A DNA stretch of 64,000 nucleotides, taken from Madurella fahalii (Eukaryota; Ascomycota; Sordariomycetes; Sordariales). Shown here piece after piece: positions 35,656-45,276 of this stretch. Made by a program: the position numbers and the translations under genes. The stretch is taken from positions 186,001 to 250,000 of the forward strand of contig CM056875.1 in the NCBI GenBank assembly GCA_029876055.1. The letters run 5' to 3'. Every line of letters starts with the position of its first letter. The first letter of the stretch is position 1. The notes under the pieces were generated by a model. That model saw nothing but the letters and a program-made list of their open reading frames with translations. It was not told the DNA's origin and did not search any database.

Positions 35656-37058
35656 ATGTCATCCAACCGGCCACCAACGTCTCGGCCGTGGTATAACAAA
35701 CGGACTCGGGACGGAACTGCACACCGTGTGGAAGAATCCACCACGCCGTCGCCTCCCCCTCCCCTCGGTGATGTTCTTCGAACGCTTCAGATGGGGGACC
35801 TCGCAGGTCAAGCAAGGGAATTTGCAGACACGGCCAAGATTCGCCATGTCCAAATAGTCACATCGTACAACTGGGTAGACAACAAGGCTTCCGAGCCGAC
35901 AATCCTAGTTCCAGGTATGGAAAGTCGATGAAAACCGCACCATTCCTTCTCACCGGCCGGTCATCCAATAACATTACCTCCAGGCAAACCACCCCTCTGG
36001 ACGCCCCAAACCGTCCCTTCACGCCTCAAGGAAGACAACGGCTCGTATTTCCGCGACAAGAATGCGGCACGCTATCCCAAGCATCCCATGGAGCCCGCCG
36101 TGATTGCCTCTCTCAATTCAGATGCTGCCATTCCCGCCAAGGTTGACATGGTCGCCTGTGGAAACACCCTAGGAAACCTCCTGCGTTTCGTCCGGGGCCA
36201 GGACAAGCCGTTCCGCATTCTCGCATACAAAGTGCGAGATACCGTCTTCCTCGTCCGGCGTGAGAACTCCCCCACAGAGCTGATCCCCGGCGTCCGCGGG
36301 TTCGGCCACACCTTTCCAGAGACCAATACGACATGGGAGTCCGACGTGAGGGGATCCGCCTCGCACCAGCGCGTAGTGCGCTACACCTTTGGCGGGATGA
36401 GGCTGCTTGTGCGGTTCGAAGCAGACGGGTACATCGATGAGAAGAATCCACCCGTCCCCGGGAGTGCACCGGTCGCAAAACCCCCATCGGTGGATGTCGA
36501 TGACCTTGCCTCGTCCTTCGCCGGCAACACCATCTCCCCAAGCCCCGCCTCACCTCCTCCCGACACCGCCCTGAAAATCATCTCCACCACCGGCCCGGTA
36601 ATCCCACAGTCCTCCGTATTCGACCTCAAAACCCGGTCCATTTACACTCGCTCCAAAAAGGACCACCTCGCTGACGAACTCCCTCGGCTGTGGGTGGCCC
36701 AAATCCCACTTTCATCTTGGCGTTCCACACCCAAGGCCTCTTCGCCAAGCAGGACATTGAGATCAAGGACGTCAGGGAGGAGGTGAAGAGGTGGGAAGAG
36801 GAGCATTCCGCCAAGCTGGAAAAGCTGGCCGCCTTGCTGTCGTGGATCAAGGAGCTGGTAGGGAGTGGGGAGGTTGGCGGGAAGGTCGAGATTTGTTATC
36901 GAGGACAGGATGCGGGAGTTTTGGAAGCGAGGAGACAGCTTGCGGACGCTGGTGAGGTGTTATCTGATGGGATGAGGAAGCGGTGGGAGCGGGGAGCGGC
37001 GATGGCTAGCGAGGAAGAGGAACTTGAAGGGCTTGTGGCGGAAGGAGGGAAGAGTTGA
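35656..37058 (+). CDS. Conserved fungal protein, family often labelled GGPP synthetase; one-base frameshift
   Basis: Model: 35656..35914 and 35984..37058; the intron (GTATGG..CTCCAG) joins ILVPG to KPPLWTP. About 444 aa if one base is added. Conserved blocks are PPPLGDVL near residue 33, IVTSYNWVD near 73, MEPAVIASLNSDA near 125, ACGNTLGNLLRFVRG near 145, and RLWVAQIP followed by TFILAFHTQGLF near 330. The last two lie in different frames: at 36705-36707 the sequence has CCC where CCCC would keep the frame. Many fungal homologues are labelled geranylgeranyl pyrophosphate synthetase, but no aspartate-rich prenyltransferase motif is present, so I treat function as unknown. The C-terminus is a charged helix. 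Confidence 0.75.
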
Positions 37059-37476
37059 GACGAGCGTGAAAGGAATGGGACTCGCCTGGGCAAAATTGTC
37101 CATTACCCCTAAGGTGGGTACCAGGTTTGGCGGTGTTAGGTAGAAACTGGCTCTTGAGCAGTAACAATCTTCCTGACTGTGGGGGCGTGCTGAGATTCTT
37201 CTATATTCCTTCAGTTACCGGTGCGGGAGAAGGCTGCTCGGTCGGCCGTATTGGTGATTCGGGAGAAAGGGCAAAAGGACGGCTGAGAAGATATCTAGCC
37301 GTCTTAACTAATTACTAACAGGATTACTGTATCGCAGTCAAGTTCTTTTCCTAAGAGCAGAGGGAGACACTGTTCTTCCAGCCTCACTTAATCGAGGGTG
37401 AGTCTCAGACCGTTGTAGACAATCGATGAAGTAGGCCCGTGTAAATGACGTTGGCTGACGATATGTTACCGTCAAG
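37059..37476. other. Short intergenic region between convergent genes
   Basis: 3' flanks of the preceding plus-strand gene and the minus-strand transporter. Nothing else seen. Confidence 0.4.
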
Positions 37477-38973
37477 TCATATTACTCTCGTCAAGCCCAC
37501 GCCGACCTTAGCGATCCGACTCGCAGCCATGCTCACGGTTGAAGCTACGAGCAGTACACCAGCCCATACAATCAGTCCAACCCAATTCTCACGGGTGCCA
37601 AGGATCGCGCCAGCAATCGGATTACCGATCAGGACACCAACTCCCACAAATGCGAGCGTCATACCCAGCCGCGTGCCGATTTTGGACTTGTCGGCGCTCA
37701 GGTTGACCACGGCGGCAGCAGGCAGGCCCATGAATGCGCCAGCGGCGAAGCCAAACAGTACGCTAACGACGATGATAGCTGGCGCTGTCCGGACGGCTAG
37801 CAGGCAGAACGTTAGGACGGCACTCGCCAGAGCAACGGCCGTCTGCACGTTGATGGAGCCAACCTTGTCGGCGTAGTAACTGGGGATCAGCCGGCCAGGC
37901 AACGAGCTCGCATTGATCGTGACCAGCAGATAGTCGGCCTGCGATGACGATACGCTGGTCTCGCCCAGCGCAAATAGCTGGATGTAGTTGAAGACGACGT
38001 ACAAGCCCATGAACCCGAAGAAGAGGCCCAGATTGAGCAGAATATACGGCACGTCCCGGAAGGCAGAGCGGTCGACCAAGCTGCGGGGCACTCGGGAAGG
38101 GGTCCTGGATTTCATCGCCGTTGCTGCTACGACCGAGGTTACTAGAAGGAAGAAGGCCAACACGCGGACCGCCCATCCGAAACCGATGCGCGACTGCATT
38201 TGGGTTAAGACAATGGGAAATATGATACCACCTAGCCCATGGTCTCAGCTACTCGTCTTTGAGTTTCAGAGCAAAATAAAGGGTCCAAGAACGAATAAGC
38301 ACATACCGAAAGCGCTGCCGGTAGATGATACGCCATTTGCTAGAGCCATGCTGTCATGGAAGTACTGGGAGACGACAGCGGGCGCCGGCAAATACAGACA
38401 GCCGAACCCGAGACCCGACATGACAGCCTGGGTGAGGAATACCTGCCAATAATTGGAAGATATGCTGGTAAGGAACATGCCGAGCACGAGCAATACCGAG
38501 CCGGTCCACAGGAGCGACTTAAGGTAGCCTCTATCGAAGATGGGGCCGGCTACGATAGACACCAGGAACAGCAAGAAGGCTTGCGTAGAGCCAATCCATG
38601 CGATGCTGGACGCGGTATGGGACCGGAGGAAGTGCAGCTGGTAGAACGTCTGAAACACTCCAAATGCATTCATTAGGCCCCTGTTCGGTTTGGTGGTCAT
38701 GATTAGCATGCAACTCGGGTTGCGCCATCATTGCTGTGGCTGAGTGCCTGGGCGGGGGGGCCGGGGTGGGGGGGGGTTGGGTTTCGCTGACCAAGTATTC
38801 AGGTTCAGACAGAAGGCACCCAAGACTTGCAGCCATGCAAAGAGGTCTTCCTTCAGCCGCGGTGCAGCTTCATCATGGCCGCTGCTGACACCGGTTCCGT
38901 CTCCTCCGCTCTCGGCACTGTGAGGGATCGGCGGGGTGCTCTCAGAAATTGCAAAGTCTCGCTTGTCCTCCAT
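37477..38973 (-). CDS. MFS monocarboxylate-transporter-like exporter
   Basis: Model: complement of 38792..38973, 38307..38680 and 37477..38231, 436 aa. Introns are 38681..38791 (111 bases, including a G run) and 38232..38306. An N-terminal acidic tail leads to 12 predicted membrane segments. The conserved start of helix 1 reads DLFAWLQVLGAFCLNLNTWG and the following loop GLMNAFGVFQTFYQ, both typical of fungal MCT-family (MFS, SLC16-like) proteins. The loop FGCLYLPAPAVVSQYFHDSM and repeat-half start GIIFPIVLTQMQSRIGFGWA also fit. It sits at the left end of the predicted RiPP cluster, transcribed in the same direction as the first ustYa-like gene and the precursor gene. Export of the peptide product is a plausible but unproven role. 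Confidence 0.87.
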
Positions 38974-39545
38974 GTTGTGCGGCGAGATGTGGTCACAGAA
39001 GGGCGGGCTACGGCCTTGGTCTGTCCAGCTTTTAACAGAACCTGGGCCGGCCCTGGTCAGTGTGAGTCTCGTTGGTGCCCGCTCGGAAGTGGGATTGTTG
39101 TTGGTTTGAGCAGAACTGCCCTTATCCATTACCACCTTCTGTTTTTGCGACTCATTGCAACCCTGCCTAAGGTACCCATATTAGGTAGGGTGCAAGTACC
39201 GTGCCTAAGGTACCTTAAAGGTAGGTAGTATCTTGTGTAGGGGATTAATTACACTACAACCGCAGATTAACCATGTTGCCCCGTTCATGAAATTTGCTTA
39301 CGGAACCATTTTACTGATGTTCTGTCGAGCATCGTCAGCTGCATTGAGCGTTGGACTCTATGGTAGATCAGCGGTTTGAAACGCAGCGTAGATCATCACC
39401 AAAATACCTATAGATATAGATCTAGAACCCCCGTTTAATCTGCGCCGTTGTATTGAATCCCGCCGCAGAAAAGATCAGCACCGGGTCTCAGGCTTTCTGA
39501 CCCCGACCAGACCGGCAGTATACAGCATTGATCATACCACACAGT
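38974..39545. other. Intergenic region with CCTA/TAGG repeats
   Basis: Promoter of the MFS gene. CCTA/TAGG repeat cluster at about 39165-39232. No gene seen. Confidence 0.4.
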
Positions 39546-40488
39546 TTAAACTTGCTCAACCTGCGTTACAGCGGCTGCGGTCGGCCAGAGTACCCGCCCG
39601 TCTGGACAAGACTTGAACCGCTCGATCATGGGACCGGGAACCTCGTCCTCGTGCTTAAAGCAGGCAGTGTGCTTCAGAGCCCATTCTTCTAGCGCGTGCC
39701 AGTCCCTGCACATGCGGACTTGGCCTGCTCCAGTGCCCGGTGGATTCTGGAATCCAGCATACCGCGGCGTGTCGTCAGCGTTGCAGATTACGTCCTGGCG
39801 GAGTTGGTCCAGGCAGTGCAGGGCATGGGAGAGCGCAATGTGGTTTGGGACTCCCTGTTCTGTGTACATGATGTAGCGGAAGAGGGTGCGCTGAATATGA
39901 TGCGGTAAGTCCCTGGGCAAACCTAGGAATGAATTCGGATTACCAGCAGACAAACACATACCAGGCAATGAAGGTTGTGGAAACCCTGAAGCAGATAAAC
40001 GCCTTTGTCTTCATCCCATGGAAAGCGGTAAGCGTGGGGTAGGCGTTTCTCACTGACGTAGGCCGATGACAGCGCTACCACACCCGGGTCGCCGCTGAGC
40101 TTCTCCCAAAGTTGAGACACAACGCTGAGATTGTCCGCAGTGTACTCGGTGTCCGGGTATATCTGGATAGGAAGCGTGCGCTTGAGGCCAGCTGCGAGAT
40201 TTGAGCAACAATGGCTGTGACGAGCGTATAGATTTGGTACAGACCATAGTACGAGACGGAATCTGTCTCCTGAGGCCGAGAAGCACTCCTTATTTGTCGA
40301 GTGAGGAGTATGTTGGTTATTAACGAGATACCCAAAAGTATTAGCGTCACCAAAGTGAAAATCCACGGCAAGAAAGGAAGGTTAAGCCAACGCTGTCGAG
40401 GAGAAGGAATCTGAAAAGACTCGTCATTCCTCCATCGCTCGTTGGGATCCTGTTGAAGGGCGTGATACTTTTTTGAATCTGGCGCCAT
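39546..40488 (-). CDS. UstYa-family (DUF3328) oxidative cyclase, copy A
   Basis: Model: complement of 40245..40488, 39962..40191 and 39546..39890, 272 aa; an in-frame ATG at 40500 would add 4 residues. The introns are 53 and 71 bases and in phase. A cytosolic N-terminus is followed by one membrane segment near residues 45-66 (WIFTLVTLILLGISLITNIL). The lumenal domain carries the two family motifs: HNLHC (within LQGFHNLHCL) and HALHC (within SHALHCLDQLRQDVIC), followed by RMCRDWHALEEWA. UstYa-type proteins are membrane-bound, probably copper-dependent oxidases that cross-link side chains of dikaritin RiPPs. Both HxxHC motifs are intact, so it is likely active. It is 0.7 kb from the precursor gene and on the same strand. 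Confidence 0.9.
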
Positions 40489-41212
40489 TTCTAATGGCAA
40501 AGATAAGGTAAGGTAATTAGGTGGGTGCAGTGGGCTTAATGGATTAGGAACTTCGGTACCCTATATAGAAGAGGGGAAGCCTAAGGTAGGCTGGTATGTC
40601 CCTTACAGTCCCGCCCTAGCAGTCCTCCTCCCCCCGGTACTTTTTTTACCCCTCCCCATATCCAGGGCTGGAAAATGGTGCCCCACACCATCCCATTTGC
40701 CTGAAATCTTTATAAATAATAAGCTTGCATACGGCCGAGTTAGCAGATCAAGTGGTAGCTAGATAGGACAGACGTTTTAGCCCCCGGCAACCATACGGTT
40801 TCACAGTAAATATAAACGCAGAGTATTGTGTTAAGAAATGAAACATTTTTTTTTCTTCTTTTTTTCTCCAAGTATTCATTACTTGGAAGGGAAGATGTGC
40901 TTTTTCTCATCTCTGGGCCACTAATAGCCCTACCCTACCCGCAAACCCAGGGCACCGCAGACGCTGTGGCCCGGAAACGAAACGACCTACAAGAGCCTAG
41001 CGCTAAGATCTCCACGAAGGGGACACTGATCGCCCTGTTTCACTTCGTATTGTCCAGTTACCTTATCTTCAAGGACGTAATTGAATGAGCGCTGAATCTA
41101 GCAACCAAAAGGCCCGACAAAATGACCAAGAACTAGTAAGAACTATAACTATCTCTTCAGCGCCCCACACCTTATTGCACGGTGGAAGTCGACCCATCAT
41201 GACGCTCCGTTC
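40489..41212. promoter_or_regulatory. Region between precursor gene and ustYa-like copy A, promoter of copy A
   Basis: Upstream of the minus-strand copy A. CCTA/TAGG units occur at about 40505-40585, and a T-rich stretch at about 40847-40867. The 3' flank of the precursor gene is on the right. No coding sequence supported. Confidence 0.4.
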
Positions 41213-41537
41213 TCAGACCTGAGCATCAACCCATGACTGGTCGACTTGAGCTGGATAAGCAACGGCTTCGTCGGCATCGACGGCTGTGACAGTATTAGCG
41301 CATGCTACGAACATGATAGAGCGCAGAGGTACCACCTACCGTCTCTCTTGGTGTTGGCATCCACCCAGGATTGGTCAACCTGAGCCGGATAGGCGACGGC
41401 CTCGTCGGCGTCTAGAGCAGTAGTATATTAGCAAGCTTTTCAACAAGCAGATCCATACATCAATCACCTAGCCGTGGGATTATCGCAGCAGCTGCCGCGA
41501 CGGCTAGGAGCGGAGTGAGCAGATATTTGAACTTCAT
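41213..41537 (-). CDS. Candidate dikaritin-type RiPP precursor with two identical repeats
   Basis: Model: complement of 41468..41537, 41340..41411 and 41213..41283, 70 aa; both introns (41412..41467, 41284..41339) are 56 bases, phase 1 and have a GCTAAT branch site. Residues 1-18 form a secretory signal (MKFKYLLTPLLAVAAAAA). Exon 2 and exon 3 each encode one copy of DADEAVAYPAQVDQSWVDA (residues 24-42 and 50-68). A Lys-Arg Kex2 site (residues 45-46) separates them. The copies differ at 11 synonymous codons and no others. This architecture (signal, repeats, Kex2 site) fits fungal Kex2-processed repeat proteins and dikaritin precursors, and three UstYa-family genes surround it. Each copy has one Tyr and one Trp as possible cross-link sites. 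The mature core boundaries are unknown. Alpha-pheromone precursors share the processing layout but their Cys-containing core is absent. Confidence 0.85.
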
Positions 41538-42360
41538 TGTTTTCTCTGGGTGAAGATCAAAGGCGTCTCGAAATGAGAAACCAAGTGTGCTGAAGATCAA
41601 GAAACCGCCTCTAGTGAGCTAAGGTGTATTTGGCTTGACGGGCGTGGAAAGCCTATATTACGGCCAGCCGTGCGCTACGAATCCTTCGGGGTGCGCGTGC
41701 TTGATTTTATCCTGGTAAAGCAGTTTGCCGGAGCAGCATTCGTCCCCGCCGTGTCCCCAGATCCTATTCTCGGTTGCGTACCAATATCCAACCGTGCAGT
41801 TCCCGCTCAGGCTTGTGGACTTGCGATGATTCATCTCTCTCCAAAGCAACTGCTACCTTCCCCCCGCTTCCATAACACTCACGGAACATATCTGGTGGGT
41901 GTGATCGGCTTAGGACTCGGTAAATTTAATAGATTGTACGTGGCAGTGCTTTGTTGCCGAGATCGCAACGGTGATGCAGCTGAATCAGCTGCCTATCCAG
42001 TCGCATCCAACTTGGAAGGCAAAGGAGCAGCCGCGGTGGCATCGCATATGCCTACCTGCGGCGTACGTCTGACGCGTTACATGCTGCGATGAAAGTTGGC
42101 ATACCCCCATGGATATTCTGGCGTCGGAGAGGGGAGTGCCTCCGTGATATAGGGCCTGAAGGCAGTGCCTCACGGCAGCTTCTCGGACTTATATGTTGCA
42201 CAAAAACGGTTCTCGGCTGAGGATGCCTTGGTTGCTACAAACGACCATACAAGCCCTGCCGCCCTTCTGCCCTTTCTCACGGCATGAATTCCTGTCCGTG
42301 TTGCTCCGTTTGGCTCCGGTTAATTGGCTGGTTCCTTGTTCCAATCCGAGGTGATCGCCA
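41538..42360. other. Upstream region of the precursor gene with possible small Cys-rich frame
   Basis: Promoter of the precursor gene. It also contains a minus-strand frame at 41658-41849 with four or more Cys-containing residues in a secreted-protein-like sequence (CTVGYWYATENRIWGHGGDECC), preceded by another Cys-rich frame at 41985-42173 (RCHRGCSFAFQVGC). I could not join them with valid splice sites, so neither is called as a gene. Confidence 0.35.
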
Positions 42361-43325
42361 TCATTTCTGCCCATGCGAATGCGAGCTCGGGGTTTGAATA
42401 AAACCCCTGAGGTTGCATACCCGATGCTCATTGGCCCATGCCGCCAAAGCACCATAGTCACGACAAACTCGGGGGTTGCCCCAGCCAGTTACACCGCCAA
42501 GCGACGGGTCGACCGGCTCGAGGGTCGCATCTGCTGCACACATCAGGCTTTGGCGGAGGTAATCGAAGCAGTGCCTCATATGCCGGAGCGTGCTTTCCCC
42601 ATCGTAGCCCGGTTGCGGCCGCAAGGTGGTGTAGTAGTTTCTGTGAATGGACCACTGCCGTTTTTAACAAGGACACGGTCAGTTGTGGTGTAAAAACAAG
42701 GGGATCTTGCGGAAGCCGCCAAGGCCACCTTAGCAGTGGTTGGAGCAAAAGTGAACTCTCAGGGGTCGTAAGCTCGGTGGATCATTGACCCTGGAGCCTC
42801 GGGCCATCAAAGATACAGGGGTCGATGGGACGCACCAAACAATGAAGCTGATGCACCACAGACAGAGTATAGACTTGCGGCATTGCGGCAGGGTATCTGA
42901 CGGACCCTTGTCCCACTAGAACTGCCATTAGTACTGGTACATAATCGCGAGGGTAGATTCCCGCAGAATAAGTTTTGGGCGGCGTTGTACATACCAGGGA
43001 CAATACTCTCCCAGGCTTCCTCTGTGGTGCTATTCTGATGTGGGTCTTCGCTGAAGGTGCGATTGTACTTAAATGTCGTCTTGATGGTGGGGATAGTGAT
43101 GTCAAGCTTGGTTGGCTGTAGAAAAGCACTGTTTCCGTGCGAGCAAGCTGTTGCAGAGGCTGCCGCCCCTATGATGAAGCCGAGAGCGCATGAGAAGATC
43201 GCAACTGCGGGAAGCACAAGCAGGCGACATGTCCTACTTGTGCCGCTGGCCACAGCATGCGTACTGGGCGTTTCCTGGTGGATAGGGATGGGCAGGTAGC
43301 CCCGTTTTTGTCTGAACAAGTACAT
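42361..43325 (-). CDS. UstYa-family (DUF3328) oxidative cyclase, copy B
   Basis: Model: complement of 42995..43325, 42836..42921 and 42361..42654, 236 aa. Intron 42922..42994 is 73 bases with CTAAT near its end; intron 42655..42835 is unusually long (181 bases) but removes stops and joins HQLHCL to WSIHRNYYTTLR, the expected spacing. An upstream in-frame ATG at 43385 is possible. One membrane segment lies near residues 33-54 (LLVLPAVAIFSCALGFIIGA). The motifs are HQLHC and HMRHC (in LRHMRHCFDYLRQSLMC), with RVCRDYGALAAWA after them. As in copy A, this implies a membrane-anchored oxidase acting on the peptide in the secretory pathway. It is transcribed divergently from copy C. Confidence 0.9.
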
Positions 43326-43998
43326 GGTGACCGTAGTTGACGGAAGGCAGACGAGTTCGTAGATAACATCGTGTTTGAACGACATATATTTGGACTGGTC
43401 AGTTTACATTGGAGCCTGCATCTCCACCAGACGTATAGTGGGGCACATTCGGTATCGCCGCATTGGGCATCAGCCTTGTTTCCGCTCTGCACTAAAGTCG
43501 GGCCGGACCGTATAGCACACCCTTACTTTATGTTGGCTTACTGTGCAGTACTGTACATTTATTGAGATCCCCACCTCCCCGCACGATCCCCCTTATCTAC
43601 GGAGTCCAGACCGTATCCAGCCGAAGGAGCAAGGCAGCATAGAAATTTGCAGGATGGGAAGCATCGAGTACTACCACCCCTGTGAACTTCCCCCAGATCC
43701 TACCGGTTGAACGGACATCCGTCTGCGTCACAAGTCCCTTTCCTGTTATTTTGGTACTCCCCCGCTCGAAGTCCCCAAATTAACCGCATTGGTACACCGC
43801 CAATGCAGCCACTACAGTACTACCTAACGTAGCATCAGCAGGAATCGGCAATTCTGCCATCTCACACCTGCCTTTAGTACCACCAGATTGTCCTAGGAGC
43901 TGTCATTTGCTTCAGAGGAATATTCTAAGGTGTCCGAGCTCTCTAATGTGCCAAATCCAGTCCGCAGAGAACTCTCAGTTGGAATTCGCCATAACACA
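43326..43998. promoter_or_regulatory. Shared divergent promoter of ustYa-like copies B and C
   Basis: A 673-base region between start codons of two divergent genes of the same family. I see no coding sequence. Co-regulation of B and C is inferred from the layout. Confidence 0.5.
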
Positions 43999-45071
43999 AT
44001 GTCCTTCCCGGACGACAGTAAGTTGATCCCTTCCGAAGGGCAACTGCTTCTGGGTGAGGATAGCTACGAGGGGGATGAGCACCTCAGGCGTCAACATGTG
44101 AAGCACTCGGCGCGGAAATTTGGGCCGTTCTATCTCCATGGCATATTGATCCTCCTCTATTCGGCCATATACCTAGCGTTGGTCATTCCTACTCTAAGAG
44201 GCACCCCCAATCCAGGGCCAGAAGGGCAGGAGGCTACACCTAAGTATCCTCGTAAGAGAATTTTGTTGATTCTACTCAACTCCTTTTGCGGCTTGGTTGA
44301 CAATTATTATAGTTCCCGCTCGTGAAGCCCTAGTTTGGGAAGAACGGCGGTTCCCAACAGATATTACCAACAACGCTTTGGCGGGCGGTCCTCGGCCAGA
44401 ACTGGACGAAGCATGGCATCGCCTGCTCCGCAGTGCGTTTTATTCTGTGATCCCAGTGCTGTCGGTCAGATCGCACCTAACTCTTCTCTCCCAGACGACA
44501 ATATTCTGGTACCAAAAGAGTACCTAGACGAGCTTAATTTGACATCTATTTACACAAAGGATGGATTGCACGGGATTGCCTCCCTCAGTGTTTATCACTC
44601 CTTGCATTGCCTGGTACGTTACTCGTTTCCAGCCATGATCGGGCGGCAAGATGCGGTGTTAACAGAAACAGAAAAAAGTGAAAAGGATGATCTTCAAGGA
44701 GTACTACCACAAGGGCAAGTCTGAGGAGGCCATGGCGCGCGAGGCCAAACATGTCGGTGAGTCCCCAGTCTTAGCATAATAACGTCGATTGCTATTCTGG
44801 TTCTGTTACTTATCTCATCGGTTTAGATCACTGTGTCGAATACATCCGGGAGGCCCTGATGTGCCAGCCAGATCTCTCACTGGTCACTTTTCGCTGGATT
44901 AACAACACAGCCCAACATGAGGATAAGTCTGCGTTCTACCCAACAAATTTTGATGTTTCTATGCATACCTGTGCGAAGTGGGAGCCGCTTGACGAGTGGG
45001 CAGGAGGGCGTAGATTCAATTTGTTCGATGTGGACCTGCTTCGACGGCCACAACCGGGTGGCCACACTTGA
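43999..45071 (+). CDS. UstYa-family (DUF3328) oxidative cyclase, copy C
   Basis: Model: 43999..44251, 44313..44432, 44495..44613, 44672..44756 and 44827..45071, 273 aa. The four introns are 58-70 bases; intron 2 ends CTAACTCTTCTCTCCCAG. The N-terminus is polar, one membrane segment lies near residues 45-67 (YLHGILILLYSAIYLALVIP), and the domain carries HSLHC followed by KKVKR and EYYH, then HVDHC (in HVDHCVEYIREALMC) and a C-terminal HTCAKWEPLDEWA block. All motif residues expected for the family are present. It has more introns and a longer N-terminus than copies A and B, so it is an older paralogue rather than a recent duplicate. It presumably acts on the same peptide at a different bond. 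Confidence 0.9.
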
Positions 45072-45276
45072 GTAGGATACAGATGAACACACATAGTCAT
45101 AGAATAATCAGAGAACACGAGTCTCCCAAAGTGAGTCATGATCAATGGGGAAAATGACCGAGATCTAAGCACGGTTTACGGCCTGCCCTGGCTCTAATAT
45201 GATCCAAGCTGTAGATAATTAATTACCCCGAGTTTGTTGAAGACCCAGTCGAGACAACACCAGGCTGCGCTTGAAA
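45072..45276. other. Short region between convergent genes
   Basis: 3' flanks of copy C and the methyltransferase. Nothing else seen. Confidence 0.4.

Noticed and set aside
35656..37058. Geranylgeranyl diphosphate synthase activity
   Set aside because: Family label only; no DDxxD-type motif or all-alpha prenyltransferase pattern is visible.
41213..41537. Alternative reading of the repeat gene as an alpha-pheromone precursor
   Set aside because: Signal, Kex2 site and X-Ala spacers fit, but the Cys-containing pheromone core of Sordariomycetes is absent and three UstYa genes flank the gene.
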